Assembly (NCBI RefSeq): GCF_023208195.1
Contig: NZ_CP060034.1
Location: 1 to 64,000 of the forward strand
Reading direction: 5' to 3'
DNA: 64,000 bases
Source of the DNA: Nocardioides sp. InS609-2
GTDB taxonomy: Bacteria > Actinomycetota > Actinomycetes > Propionibacteriales > Nocardioidaceae
The notes under the pieces were generated by a model. It saw only the letters and a list, made by a program, of their open reading frames with translations, was not told where the DNA came from and did not search any database. Position 1 is the stretch's first letter, and every line of letters starts with the position of its first letter. A program made the translations under genes and the position numbers. This document shows, piece after piece, positions 44,092-52,946 of this stretch.

Positions 44092-44244
44092 ATGGACCAA
44101 CTGCCGTGGGTGAAGTGGCACTGGATCGTGGTGCTCGGGTGCCGCACCGTCTGGATCCTCGACGGGCTCAAGCCAGCGGACACGGTCCTCGGCCTCGTGC
44201 GGCGCGCGGGGCCGATGAGTGACCTACCCGGAGGTAAGTCGTAG
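44092..44244 (+). pseudogene. N-terminal fragment of an MFS transporter
   Basis: The short frame MDQLPWVKWHWIVVLGCRTV, WILDGLK resembles the first helix of MFS sugar/metabolite transporters (pattern W-x-R-W-H-W-x-V-V-x-G-x-G-x-x-W-I-L-D-G-L-E). It loses similarity after about 27 residues and ends at 50, so only an N-terminal stub of a former 450-residue gene remains. The 3' end abuts the promoter of the amino-acid permease. Confidence 0.5.
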
Positions 44245-44247
44245 GTT
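44242..44247 (+). promoter_or_regulatory. -10 box, leaderless, permease gene
   Basis: TAGGTT ends six bases before the ATG at 44254; the T overlaps the stop of the MFS stub. Confidence 0.55.
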
Positions 44248-44253
44248 CACGCC

Positions 44254-45753
44254 ATGAGCGTCTTTCGCACCAAGTCGGTCGAGCAGTCCATCGCCGAGAC
44301 CGAGGAGCCCGAGCACCAGCTCAAGAAGAACCTGGGAGCCCTCGACCTGACGATCTTCGGTGTCGGCGTCATCATCGGCGCGGGCATCTTCGTCTACACC
44401 GGCCAGGTGGCGGCCACCAACAGCGGCCCGGCCATTGCGATCTCGTTCGCGATCGCGGGTCTCGCGTGTGCCTTGGCAGCCCTCTGCTACGCGGAGTTCG
44501 CGTCGACGGTGCCGGTCGCGGGCAGCGCCTACACGTTCAGCTACGCGACGTTCGGCGAGCTCGTCGCCTGGATCATCGGCTGGGACCTCGTGCTGGAGTT
44601 CACGGTCGGCGCCTCGGCCCTCGCCGCGGGCTTCTCGGGCTACCTCCAGAACGTGCTCGACGGGACGGCGCTTGAGATCCCGGCTTCGATCGGGTCGGCG
44701 TCCGACGGCGTCGTCAACCTGCCGGCGGTCCTGATCTCGCTACTCGTGGCGGGGGTCCTGATCGGCGGCATCAAGCTGTCGAGCCGGGTCAACCAGATCG
44801 TGGTGGCCATCAAGCTCACGGTGGTGGGGCTGGTCATCGTGGTCGGCATCGCCTACATCAAGACGTCGAACTACACGCCGTTCATCCCCGACAGCAAGCC
44901 GGCCTCCGGCGGCGAGGCCTCGTTCTGGAAGACGCCGCTCATCTCCAGCATCTTCGGTCTGGACCCGGCGGTCTACGGCATCGGCGGCGTGATCGCGGGT
45001 GCGGCGATCGTCTTCTTCGCCTTCATCGGCTTCGACGTGGTCGCCACCACCGCTGAAGAGACCAGGAACCCGCAGAAGAACGTCCCGATCGGCATCCTGT
45101 CGTCGCTCGCCATCGTGACCGTGCTCTACATCGCGGTGTCCCTGGTGGTCACCGGCATGCAGAACTACACCGAGATCGACCCCGAGGATGCGGCGCCGCT
45201 CGCGACTGCGTTCGACGCGGTGGGGGTCGACTGGATCGCCAACATCATCGCCGTCGGCGCGACGATCGGCCTCACGGTCGTCGTACTCATCCTGATGATG
45301 GGTCAGACCCGCGTGGCGTTCGCGATGGCCCGCGACGGCCTGTTGCCGCCGGTGCTGGCCAAGGTCCACCCGACGTTCGGCACCCCGCACGTCATCACCG
45401 CCATCACGGGCGTCGGCGTCGCCGTCCTGTCGGGCTTCGTCGACTTCGAGACGCTGGGCGACCTGGTCAGCATCGGCACGCTGTTCGCCTTCGTGCTGGT
45501 GTCGGTCGGTGTCCTGGTGCTGCGCAAGACCCGGCCGGACCTGCCCCGAGCGTTCCGCACGCCGGCCGTCTGGTTCGTGGCCTCGTTGTCGGTGCTGATG
45601 TGCGTCTACCTGATGCTGAACCTCATCGGCGAGACGTGGCTGCGCTTCGGGATCTGGATGCTCATCGGGCTCGTCGTCTACTTCACCTACTCCCGCAACC
45701 ACAGCCGGGTCGGGCTGCGCGAGGCCGAGGGTGCGAAGCAGCCGACCGCCTGA
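44254..45753 (+). CDS. APC-family amino acid permease
   Basis: A 499-residue amino acid/polyamine/organocation permease close to the cationic amino acid transporter (YfnA/CAT) branch. Membrane helix 1 carries FGVGVIIGAGIFVYTGQVAA, helix 3 the LCYAEFASTVPVAGSAYTFS segment, and helix 6 FFAFIGFDVVATTAEETRNP, the classical substrate-site sequences. About twelve to fourteen helices. The specific amino acid cannot be read from sequence. It has its own leaderless promoter and is convergent with the anti-sigma-like gene. Confidence 0.93.
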   Translation: MSVFRTKSVEQSIAETEEPEHQLKKNLGALDLTIFGVGVIIGAGIFVYTGQVAATNSGPAIAISFAIAGLACALAALCYAEFASTVPVAGSAYTFSYATFGELVAWIIGWDLVLEFTVGASALAAGFSGYLQNVLDGTALEIPASIGSASDGVVNLPAVLISLLVAGVLIGGIKLSSRVNQIVVAIKLTVVGLVIVVGIAYIKTSNYTPFIPDSKPASGGEASFWKTPLISSIFGLDPAVYGIGGVIAGAAIVFFAFIGFDVVATTAEETRNPQKNVPIGILSSLAIVTVLYIAVSLVVTGMQNYTEIDPEDAAPLATAFDAVGVDWIANIIAVGATIGLTVVVLILMMGQTRVAFAMARDGLLPPVLAKVHPTFGTPHVITAITGVGVAVLSGFVDFETLGDLVSIGTLFAFVLVSVGVLVLRKTRPDLPRAFRTPAVWFVASLSVLMCVYLMLNLIGETWLRFGIWMLIGLVVYFTYSRNHSRVGLREAEGAKQPTA

Positions 45754-45762
45754 CCCGACCGG

Positions 45763-46887
45763 TCAGCCGTCGATCGACGCTCCGTTCGGCAGCACGATCC
45801 CGTCGTCGACCGAGCCGATCGCCGCTGCTGTGACCTCGCACGGCCCGGCCACGTCGCACGTGAGCAGGTCGACCGGCGTGCTGTCGTACGGCTTGTTGAG
45901 GCCGAGCCCGACGAACGTGTCGTCATCGACCCAGCCGAAGCCGGCGAAGAAGTCGTAGCCAGCCTGGTTCGCATCGATGACCTGGCCGGTGGCCACGTTG
46001 AAGACCGCCGCTTTGTCGGGCTCGTCCTCACCGAGGAGGTAGGTCGTCCCCGGTGACAGCTCAAAACCGTCCCAGACGGGCAGCCCCTTGCCGCTCAAGA
46101 GGTCGGTGCCGACGCGATACGTCGAGCCTGTGTCGCTCTGCTCCTCCGACGAGTAAGCGATCTTGTCCGACCGCACGTCGTCGATCGTGAACCCGTTGGC
46201 GGCGCCGAGCACCCGCTCGTCGTCGGTCACGAAGTTCCAGGCCAGGGCCCCGCGCGGGTCACGCACGTAGAGCTCGTCGCCGTCGAGAGCGAAGATGACC
46301 GCCGGGTTGGCTTCGTCGCGGAGCGTGCCCATGCCCTGCTCATTGGTCAGCTCAGACGAGACGACCTCGCCAGAGGCTTGGTCGAGCACCACGAACGCCG
46401 GGACCTTCGCGCTGTTGTCGACCCACGCGGCCCGCGGCCCGTCGGCCTCCAGGTTGGGAACCCGGTCGTCGGTGCGGCCGACCTTCACCACGCCCTGACC
46501 GTCGGCCGACCACACGACGCCCTCGGTGTCGCTGAGCACGACGCCCTGCGTGGTCTGCACGAACGCCTTCACCCGGTGTCCGGTGTCGAAGCTGGTGTCG
46601 CCGATGTGGATGGTGCTGCCGATGGCCCAGGCGGGCTCGTGGGCCGCGAAGTGGCTGGCAAACCCGGGCTAGCCGGCCGTGCTGTCCGAGTCAGTGAAGA
46701 GCAGTCCCGGGGCGGTGAGCCCCGCCACCACCGCGACCACGGCGAGGGCTGCGCCGCCACCGACGAACGCCGTACGACGACGGACCACGCGGCGCTGCCC
46801 GTCGCGCATGAGCGCATCGAGGTCGAGCTCCGGCGCGGCCAGGGTGTCTGCGCGGTCGTGCATGAGGTCGCTGAGCAGTCCGGTCAT
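45763..46887 (-). pseudogene. Sigma-factor partner gene split by an amber stop
   Basis: From ATG 46887 the frame reads MTGLLSDLMHDRADTLAAPE, LDLDALMRDGQRRVVRRR, a membrane helix (GGGAALAVVAVVAGLTAPGLL) and FTDSDSTAG, then TAG at 46669-46671. The same frame continues without a break as PGFASHFAAHEPAWAIGSTI onward for 300 codons (a beta-propeller-like extracytoplasmic domain: VVWSADGQGVVKVG, DDGIVLPNGASIDG) to the stop at 45763. This is the layout of the single-pass protein usually encoded after SigE-family sigma factors in Nocardioides-like genomes, so a single amber codon has cut one gene of about 374 codons in two. The start overlaps the sigma stop (ATGA). Confidence 0.78.
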
Positions 46888-47426
46888 CGGGTCACCACCA
46901 TCAGTTCGAGCGGGAGGAGCTCGGCGTCGCCGGCCCCGGTTGCCTCCAGCTGCTTGCGCAGCTTCGCGAGCCCGGCCGAGACCTGGCTCTTCACGGTGCC
47001 GACGGCGCACCCCATCGCGTCGGCCGTCTGGGCCTCGGTGAGGTCGTCGTAGAACCGCAGCACGATCGCCGCCCGCTGCCGGGCCGGCAGGGTCTGCAGA
47101 GCAGTCCACAGCCAGTCGTTGCGGGCGATGTCGTCGGCGTGGCCGGGCCGGCCTGGGTCGGGCAGCGTCTCGGTCGGGCGTTCGTTGGCCCAGCCCTTGC
47201 GACGGAACCACGAGATCGCCGTCGTCGTGATCGCCTTGCGGGTGTAGGCCTCCGCGGCGCGCGGGTCACACAACCTGGGCCACGCGACGTACGTCTTGGT
47301 CAGCGCCTCCTGCACGAGGTCCTGGGCGAGCTGGGTGTCGCCGACCATGAGGTACGCCGCCCGGTGCAGGGAGCGCGAACGAGCGGCGACGAACTCGGCG
47401 GACGCTGCCGGATCGCGTCGGGCCAT
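46884..47426 (-). CDS. SigE-family ECF-type sigma factor
   Basis: A 180-residue extracytoplasmic-function-type sigma factor of the actinobacterial SigE family. Region 2: EFVAARSRSLHRAAYLMVGD, LAQDLVQEALTKTYVAWPRL (region 2.2-2.3). Region 4: LQTLPARQRAAIVLRFYDDL, TEAQTADAMGCAVGTVKSQV (the HTH that reads the -35). It would direct RNA polymerase to a regulon controlled by its partner, the membrane protein encoded immediately downstream with ATGA overlap. That partner is broken here, so control of this sigma may be altered. Start at ATG 47426. Confidence 0.93.
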   Translation of the reverse strand: MARRDPAASAEFVAARSRSLHRAAYLMVGDTQLAQDLVQEALTKTYVAWPRLCDPRAAEAYTRKAITTTAISWFRRKGWANERPTETLPDPGRPGHADDIARNDWLWTALQTLPARQRAAIVLRFYDDLTEAQTADAMGCAVGTVKSQVSAGLAKLRKQLEATGAGDAELLPLELMVVTR

Positions 47427-47597
47427 GGGAGGTGCCTTCCGAGGGAGGTGTGCGTACATGTTCCTTGACGCGGTTGACGGCCCGAAGGTTCGTTGTCGGT
47501 GGACCCTTCCCCGGGAATGGGCCCACCGCCGTGCGCGTTCAGCCGGGCGCCGCCCTATCGTGGGCATCGCCATCTCGGCACCATCAGGAGGAACCGC

Positions 47598-48557
47598 GTG
47601 TCCCAGGAGTCCAGGCTCGTGCACATCGTCGACGAGGTGCCCGAGCTCGACGGAGTAGACGACCTCACGATGGTCGTCGTGCTCACCGGCTTCCTCGATG
47701 CCGGCCAGGCCGCCGACCAGACCGCGCAGTACCTCCAGGACGGCTCCGACGGCCCGATCGTCGCCACCTTCGACGTCGACGTCCTCTACGACTACCGCGC
47801 CCGCCGGCCGGCAATGACGTTCGTCCGCGACCACTACGACGAGTACGACGCGCCCCGGCTGTCGGTGCGGCTGGTGCGCGACACCGGCGAGACGCCGTAC
47901 CTCCTGCTCCGCGGGCCCGAGCCCGACACCCGCTGGGAAGGCTTCGCGGCAGCCGTGCGCGGGATCGTCGAGCGTTTCGGCGTACGACGCGTGGTGAGCC
48001 TGGGAGCCGTGCCGATGGCGGTGCCGCACACCCGCCCCATCGCCATCACCCCGCACGCCAACCGCCCGGAGCTGCTCGTCACCTCCAGCCCGTGGCAGAG
48101 CGAGCTGCGCATCCCGTCGAGCGCGCAGGCGCTGCTGGAGCTGCGGCTGGGGGAGTGGGGCCACGATGCGCTCGGCTTCGTCGCGCACATCCCGCACTAC
48201 CTCGCCCAGATGGACTACCCCGTGGCCTCGCTCGCCCTGCTCGAGCACCTCGAGCTCGGTGGCCACCTCACGATCGACCTGACCCTGATGCGCGAGGCGG
48301 CCGAGACCTGCGAGGTCGAGATCGCCCGCTACCTCGACACCAACACCGAGGTGGGCGAGGTCGTGGCAGCCCTCGAGCAGCAGTACGACGCGTTCCGGCG
48401 CTCCGAGGAGAGCGGCTCGTCGCTGCTCGCCCAGGACCAGCCGATGCCCACCGGCGAGGAGATCGGTCAACAGTTCGAGCAGTTCCTGGCCGGGCTCGAC
48501 AGGGACGGGCCCAAGGATGGCCCGCGTGACGGGCTGGGCGACGGGCTGAGCGACTGA
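47598..48557 (+). CDS. PAC2-family protein
   Basis: A 319-residue PAC2 (proteasome assembly chaperone 2-like) protein. Diagnostic pieces are MVVVLTGFLDAGQAADQTAQ, RRPAMTFVRDHYDEYDAPRL, then LGAVPMAVPHTRPIAITPHA and GFVAHIPHYLAQMDYPVASL. The GTG at 47598 has a strong AGGAGGAA site, which rejects the longer frame upstream. Bacterial PAC2 proteins are common in actinobacteria; a link to the proteasome is suggested by family name, not proved. Its stop overlaps the tesB start (TGATG). Confidence 0.88.
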   Translation: MSQESRLVHIVDEVPELDGVDDLTMVVVLTGFLDAGQAADQTAQYLQDGSDGPIVATFDVDVLYDYRARRPAMTFVRDHYDEYDAPRLSVRLVRDTGETPYLLLRGPEPDTRWEGFAAAVRGIVERFGVRRVVSLGAVPMAVPHTRPIAITPHANRPELLVTSSPWQSELRIPSSAQALLELRLGEWGHDALGFVAHIPHYLAQMDYPVASLALLEHLELGGHLTIDLTLMREAAETCEVEIARYLDTNTEVGEVVAALEQQYDAFRRSEESGSSLLAQDQPMPTGEEIGQQFEQFLAGLDRDGPKDGPRDGLGDGLSD

Positions 48558-49420
48558 TGCCGGCTTCGGCAGACGACCTCCTGCGACTGCTCGAGCTCGA
48601 GGACCTCGACGTCGACCTCTTCCGCGGCATCCAGCCAGAGACGACCCGGCAGCGCGTCTTCGGTGGCCAGGTGGCCGCGCAGGCGCTGGTGGCGGGAGCG
48701 CGCAGCGTCGACGCGGCGTTCGCCCAGCACTCGCTGCACTCGTACTTCCTGCGTCCCGGTGACACGTCGGTCCCGATCATCTACGACGTCGAGCGCATCC
48801 GCGACGGCCGCAGCTTCGCCACCCGCCGGGTGGTCGCCCGCCAGCACGGCCGGGCGATCTACTACCTGACGGCCAACTACCAGCGCGCCGAAGACGGCCT
48901 CGACCACCAGGACGTCATGCCGGACGTGCCCGGGCCCGACGAGGGCTTCCCGATGGCCGACCTCGCGCGCCGGTCCTCCGAGAGAGCCGGCGACGACTGG
49001 GATCGCGAGTGGTCGGCTCTCGACATCCGACACCTCGGCACCACCGCCCAGGGACTGACGCCCGACCCGGCCCATCCGGCCCAGGCGCGGATCTGGGTGC
49101 GCGTCAACGGCGACGTCGGCGACGACCCACTCACGCACCTCGCTGCCTTCACGTACGCCAGCGACCTGACGCTGCTGGGCGCGGCCCTGGTGCCGCACGG
49201 CATCGACATCACCAGCTCCCGGCTCATGCCGGCGAGCCTCGACCACACGATCTGGTTCCACCGGCCGTTCCGGGCCGACCAGTGGTGGCTCTACGACCAG
49301 GTCTCACCGTCCGCCTCGGGGGGCCGCGGCCTGGCGCTGGCCCGGGTCTTCACCGAGGACGGCACGCTTGTCGCCACGGTCGCCCAGGAGGGCCTGATCC
49401 GGCTACGCAACGAGGAATAG
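48557..49420 (+). CDS. tesB: Acyl-CoA thioesterase II
   Basis: TesB (287 residues) hydrolyses acyl-CoA to fatty acid and CoA. It is a double hot-dog protein: N-terminal repeat with FRGIQPETTRQRVFGGQVAA and the HSLHSYFLRPGD strand, and a C-terminal repeat with LTHLAAFTYASDLTLLGAAL, SLDHTIWFHRPFRADQWWLY and GRGLALARVFTEDGTLVATV, the catalytic Asp/Thr/Gln region. The ATG uses the last A of the PAC2 stop codon (TGATG), so the pair is translationally coupled. Confidence 0.94.
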   Translation: MPASADDLLRLLELEDLDVDLFRGIQPETTRQRVFGGQVAAQALVAGARSVDAAFAQHSLHSYFLRPGDTSVPIIYDVERIRDGRSFATRRVVARQHGRAIYYLTANYQRAEDGLDHQDVMPDVPGPDEGFPMADLARRSSERAGDDWDREWSALDIRHLGTTAQGLTPDPAHPAQARIWVRVNGDVGDDPLTHLAAFTYASDLTLLGAALVPHGIDITSSRLMPASLDHTIWFHRPFRADQWWLYDQVSPSASGGRGLALARVFTEDGTLVATVAQEGLIRLRNEE

Positions 49421-49528
49421 TGACTGCGTTTACCACTACACCGTTGTAATTAACTGCATTTGCGCACGCGACACGCCGAGCAATGGTTACCTTTGAGCGC
49501 TTCTGTGGTTCCTGTCGTCAGTTGAGCG

Positions 49529-49543
49529 CCCCCGGGACGGGGG
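49529..49543. promoter_or_regulatory. Leader hairpin before the M23 peptidase gene
   Basis: CCCCCG, loop GGA, CGGGGG lies 43 bases before the peptidase start, within a 165-base gap that begins with an unusually AT-rich patch (49436-49460). Cell-wall hydrolase genes of actinobacteria are often preceded by a c-di-AMP (ydaO) riboswitch; this leader has a GGGGGTGA stretch but not enough of the consensus to call it. Confidence 0.3.
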
Positions 49544-49585
49544 TGACTCGTGTGACTTCCGGTCCACTCCAAGAACTCCTCGAGG

Positions 49586-50839
49586 GTGGTCCCGTTGAGC
49601 CTCACCTGGTCCCATGCGTTCGTACCGGCCGCGACTGCCTTCGCCGTCGCGGGTGCCGTGCTCGTCAGCGCCACGTCCGTCCTCGGGGCAGCGGCTCCGA
49701 CGACCGCCGTCTCGCCGACCGTCGCCTACGACCTGCCGTTCTCGTGCGGCCAGGCGTGGAGTAGCGCCACCCGCGCGCGGCACAGCCCGAGCCGGAACGC
49801 CATCGACTTCAACCGGCCCGACGACGCCGGCAGCAGCGTCGTGGCCGCTGCTCGCGGCGTGGTCACCACCGCCGTCAAGGTCGACCGTGGTGGCTACGGC
49901 CGCTACGTGGTCGTCGACCACGGCAACGATGAGAGCTCGCTCTACGCACACCTCAAGGCCGTGACCGTCCAGCTCGGCCAGTCGGTTGACAAGGGGGCCC
50001 TCCTCGGCGCCCTCGGCGCCTCCGGCAACGCCAGCGGCCCGCACCTGCACTTCGAGGAGCGCAGTGGCCGCTCGGTCGTCAGCGCGATCCTCGCGGGCGT
50101 CGGCTGGAAGGCCAGCACGCTCACGTCTGCCAACTGCGTCGACCTCCCGGTCGCCGCCAACCTGGGCGGCGACGCCGTGGCTGAGCTGATGGTCTTCCGT
50201 CGTACGGCCAACGCGTCCTTCGAGGCCATGCCCACCGCGACATACGCCGGCGGATCGATGCCCTTCGGTGTGGCCAGTGACGAACCGGTCGTGGGGGACT
50301 GGAACGGCGACGGGCTCGACGACCTCGGTGTGCGCGCCCCGCGCACCGGCAACTTCAAGCTCAGCAGCCCTGCGGGCGTCACGAAGCTCAGGTACGGCGT
50401 CCGCGGCGACCTCCCGGTCGCCGGCGACTGGAACGGCGACGGCCCGTTCGAGGTGGGCGTACGCCGGCCGTCGACGTCGTCGTTCCTCCTGCGTCGGGCC
50501 GACGGCACGACCACCACCGTCGCGATGGGCGACGCCAACGACCTGCCCGTCACCGGCGACTGGAACGGTGACGGGGTGTCCGACCTCGGCGTCTACGACC
50601 AGGCCACCTCCACGTTCACCCTCCGGGTCGTCGACGCCACCGGCATCCCGGTGACCGCCGTCGTGCCGTTCGGCCTGGCGGGCGACCTACCGGTCATCGG
50701 CGACTGGGACGGCAACGGCACCAGCGACGTCGGCACCTGGGCACCAGGCACCGCGACGTTCTCCCAGCGGCAGGCGCCGCTGGCGATGAGTGCCGCGCGT
50801 TCGGTCACGTCCGTGCAGTGGGGGAACCCGCGGCGCTGA
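49586..50839 (+). CDS. Secreted M23 peptidase with FG-GAP-like repeats
   Basis: A 417-residue secreted protein. A signal peptide (AFVPAATAFAVAGAVLVSAT...) is followed by an M23/LytM domain: HSPSRNAIDFNRP (H and D ligands), SSLYAHLKAVTVQLGQSVDK and GPHLHFEERSG, the HxH that completes the zinc site. These enzymes cleave peptidoglycan cross-bridges. The C-terminal half holds at least four calcium-type FG-GAP-like repeats (GDWNGDGLDDLGVRAPRTG, AGDWNGDGPFEVGVRRPS, TGDWNGDGVSDLGVYDQ, IGDWDGNGTSDVGTWAPG), probably a partial propeller that binds wall or ligand. GTG 49586 or TTG 49595 can be the start; the latter has GAGGG upstream. Confidence 0.88.
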   Translation: MVPLSLTWSHAFVPAATAFAVAGAVLVSATSVLGAAAPTTAVSPTVAYDLPFSCGQAWSSATRARHSPSRNAIDFNRPDDAGSSVVAAARGVVTTAVKVDRGGYGRYVVVDHGNDESSLYAHLKAVTVQLGQSVDKGALLGALGASGNASGPHLHFEERSGRSVVSAILAGVGWKASTLTSANCVDLPVAANLGGDAVAELMVFRRTANASFEAMPTATYAGGSMPFGVASDEPVVGDWNGDGLDDLGVRAPRTGNFKLSSPAGVTKLRYGVRGDLPVAGDWNGDGPFEVGVRRPSTSSFLLRRADGTTTTVAMGDANDLPVTGDWNGDGVSDLGVYDQATSTFTLRVVDATGIPVTAVVPFGLAGDLPVIGDWDGNGTSDVGTWAPGTATFSQRQAPLAMSAARSVTSVQWGNPRR

Positions 50840-50844
50840 GCCCG

Positions 50845-51228
50845 TCAGCCGGTCATGTCGTCGATACACATGATGTTGCCTTCGCTGTCCTTGAACCACG
50901 CGGCATGACCCATGTCGCCCATCGTGGCGATGTCGCCTTCCCACGTGACTCCGGGCATGTCGTAGTGGTCGAACTGAAGACCCTTGCTCGTGAGCGCGTC
51001 CACCTCGGCCTGCACGTCGGTGACGTGCCACTGGGCGATCGTGTGGCCGGCCTGACCGGCGTACTCGGTCTCGTAGAGGAAGAACGTCGTCCCGCCGGCG
51101 GTCGTGTAGACGAGTCCACCGGGGTTCTCATCGGCAGGAGTGAGGCCGAGTGTGTCGGCGTAGAAGCCTCGGGCCCGTTCCAGGTCCGACGCCGGGATGT
51201 TGGCTGTCACCAAACTGTCGTTCAGCAT
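50845..51228 (-). CDS. VOC-family protein
   Basis: A 127-residue protein of the vicinal oxygen chelate family (glyoxalase/bleomycin-resistance-like). NIPASDLERARGFYADTLGL opens it and GDMGHAAWFKDSEGNIMCID closes it, with FFLYETEYAGQAGHTIAQWH between. A good ribosome site (AAGGGAG) precedes the ATG. It is convergent with the M23 gene, five bases away. Substrate unknown. Confidence 0.83.
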   Translation of the reverse strand: MLNDSLVTANIPASDLERARGFYADTLGLTPADENPGGLVYTTAGGTTFFLYETEYAGQAGHTIAQWHVTDVQAEVDALTSKGLQFDHYDMPGVTWEGDIATMGDMGHAAWFKDSEGNIMCIDDMTG

Positions 51229-51291
51229 GTCTGCTCCCTTGGGTAGGGGAGTGCCGAGCCGCTCCTATCGCAACGTAGTACGCCCGGCGTC

Positions 51292-51297
51292 TAGTCT
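51292..51297 (+). promoter_or_regulatory. -10 box, leaderless, small membrane gene
   Basis: TAGTCT ends six bases before the ATG at 51304. Confidence 0.55.
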
Positions 51298-51303
51298 CCA
51301 GAG

Positions 51304-51627
51304 ATGGTGCGCATCGTGTCGTTCGTGCTGGCCGTCGCGTTCGGCCTCTGCGCCGGCGTGCTGGCTGTCTCGGGGGCGACCGTCGCGTACGCAGGCCAGA
51401 CGCGCCACTGCGCCGGCCCGATCGTCAGCATGGAGATCGGTGACGTGACCCCGCCGATCACGACCAACGCGACCGACCGGGCGCTGACGCAGGCGTGCGA
51501 GCGCAAGGACGACCAGTACCTCCTGCTGGCGGGGCTGGCCGGGTTGCTCTGCCTAGCCGCCAGCGCCGCCGCGACGCACAGAGAGGGCAGGGTCAGCGTT
51601 CTTCCACGAGCGCGGCCAGCCGCGTGA
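51304..51627 (+). CDS. Small two-TM membrane protein, unknown
   Basis: A 107-residue protein with two hydrophobic helices (VSFVLAVAFGLCAGVLAVSG and YLLLAGLAGLLCLAASAAAT) flanking an extracytoplasmic loop that contains two cysteines (HCAG, QACERKDD) probably joined by a disulfide. No known family recognised. The last 12 codons overlap the end of the convergent SRPBCC gene, a shared 35-base region coding on both strands. Leaderless -10 box present. Confidence 0.65.
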   Translation: MVRIVSFVLAVAFGLCAGVLAVSGATVAYAGQTRHCAGPIVSMEIGDVTPPITTNATDRALTQACERKDDQYLLLAGLAGLLCLAASAAATHREGRVSVLPRARPAA

Positions 51628-52054
51628 GCGACTGACGCCAGCCCAGCTCGTTGTCGGCGGTCGGCACGCCGTCGGGCAGTCCCTCGTGCAGGGCGACGAG
51701 GTCGGTGCCACCCGCCTCCGCGTCGGAGAGCGTGATGGTCATCGTCATCTTGCTGCGCAGCGCCGGGTCGTCCGTCTCGAACTCGTCGACCTCGACGACC
51801 GTCTCGTCCGGCACGAGCCGCACGAACCGGCCGCGATAGGTGTCGGTGCTCGAGGTCGACTTCCCGCGGCCCTCCAGCGCGTCGTACGTCAGGGAGACCC
51901 GGAGGGTGCCGCCCTCGCGGGCATCGAACTCGTGCACCTCGCAGCTCATGCCGAAGGGGACGCGCCACTGCCCGATCGCCTCCGGGTCGAGGAGCGCGCG
52001 GTAGACGCGTGCGCGGTCTGCGTTGACGTGGAAGGTGACCCGGGTCGACGCCAT
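51593..52054 (-). CDS. SRPBCC / AHSA1-family protein
   Basis: A 153-residue Bet v 1-like (START/AHSA1) protein. TRVTFHVNADRARVYRALLD and QWRVPFGMSCEVHEFDAREG open the fold; EFETDDPALRSKMTMTITLS and WRQSLTRLAALVEER close it, the last helix covering a hydrophobic cavity. Such proteins bind hydrophobic ligands or polyketide-like compounds. ATG 52054 was chosen over an upstream frame; a CAAGAT box six bases before it fits the leaderless pattern. Confidence 0.82.
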   Translation of the reverse strand: MASTRVTFHVNADRARVYRALLDPEAIGQWRVPFGMSCEVHEFDAREGGTLRVSLTYDALEGRGKSTSSTDTYRGRFVRLVPDETVVEVDEFETDDPALRSKMTMTITLSDAEAGGTDLVALHEGLPDGVPTADNELGWRQSLTRLAALVEER

Positions 52055-52093
52055 GCGACCATCTTGACGCACGCCGCCCAACCGGGCCTCCGG

Positions 52094-52945
52094 TCAGAGC
52101 GAGCTGCTGCGCCCCACGAGGTGCGGTGACCCGTCACGCGGATTGGTGAGCGCGAACGCCCAACCGTCGTCCTGCTGCTCGAGCCCGAACGACACGATGC
52201 CGGGCAGGAACACCGGCTTCTTGAACGCCGTGTCGACCCGCACCGCGTCGGGCAGCCGGTTCTCGATGGCGGCCACGCAGCGGGCGAGGGTCCACATGCC
52301 GTGCGCGATCTGGCGCTTGAAACCCAGCGCCTTCGCGGTCAGCGGGTAGAGGTGGATCGGGTTCAGGTCTCCCGACACCCCGGCGTACGTGCGACCGAGG
52401 TCGGCCGCGAGCTTCCAGTCGACCGTGCCGGGCGGGGTCGTCTCGAGCTTCAGCCCTTCGGCGCCGTCCTCGTAGCCCTTGCCGCGGCGCAGGTACGACG
52501 ACGTCGACTCCCACACGGTCTCGTCGCCGGCCGCGGTGGCGGTAGTGACGAAGTCGAGCAGGATGCCCTTGGTGTGCAGCCGGGGTGCTGCCACCGACGT
52601 GGTGAGGTTGAGCGTCTCGCCGACCTGGATCGGCCGGTGCGAGGTGATGGAGTTCTCGAGGTGCACGGTCCCGATCGCCGGCCAGGGGAATGCCGAGTCG
52701 CTCATGATCGCCATGTGCAGCGGGAACGCCAGCAGGTGCGGGTAGGGCAACGGCGCGGTGTCCTTGCGCGGGAACTCACAGACCCGGGAGTGCGCCGCGA
52801 CGCCGGCGGCGTCGACCAGCACACCGTCGCGCGAGCGACTCAGGCCGCTGAACGTGCCGGGCGAGGCCTTCTTGATGCCGGGCAGCTGGTTGACGCCGGG
52901 GACGGCGGGCAGGGCTGCCTTGACGAGGGTGGCGATGCCGGCCAT
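52094..52945 (-). CDS. HtdX-like hot-dog dehydratase
   Basis: A 283-residue MaoC-like enzyme: a double hot dog whose second half carries YAGVSGDLNPIHLYPLTAKA and KRQIAHGMWTLARCVAAIE, the hydratase-2 motif with catalytic Asp and His. It would dehydrate/hydrate beta-hydroxyacyl-ACP or CoA. Its position next to a high-molecular-weight FabG and a divergent thiolase reproduces Rv0241c (HtdX)-Rv0242c-Rv0243 of M. tuberculosis. ATG 52945 lies two bases after the fabG stop; GTG 52954 is an alternative giving three more residues. Confidence 0.87.
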   Translation of the reverse strand: MAGIATLVKAALPAVPGVNQLPGIKKASPGTFSGLSRSRDGVLVDAAGVAAHSRVCEFPRKDTAPLPYPHLLAFPLHMAIMSDSAFPWPAIGTVHLENSITSHRPIQVGETLNLTTSVAAPRLHTKGILLDFVTTATAAGDETVWESTSSYLRRGKGYEDGAEGLKLETTPPGTVDWKLAADLGRTYAGVSGDLNPIHLYPLTAKALGFKRQIAHGMWTLARCVAAIENRLPDAVRVDTAFKKPVFLPGIVSFGLEQQDDGWAFALTNPRDGSPHLVGRSSSL

Positions 52946-52946
52946 G

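Noticed and set aside
49436..49585. c-di-AMP (ydaO) riboswitch
   Set aside because: Only a GGGGGTGA-like piece and one hairpin fit; the conserved core was not found. Kept only as a leader note.
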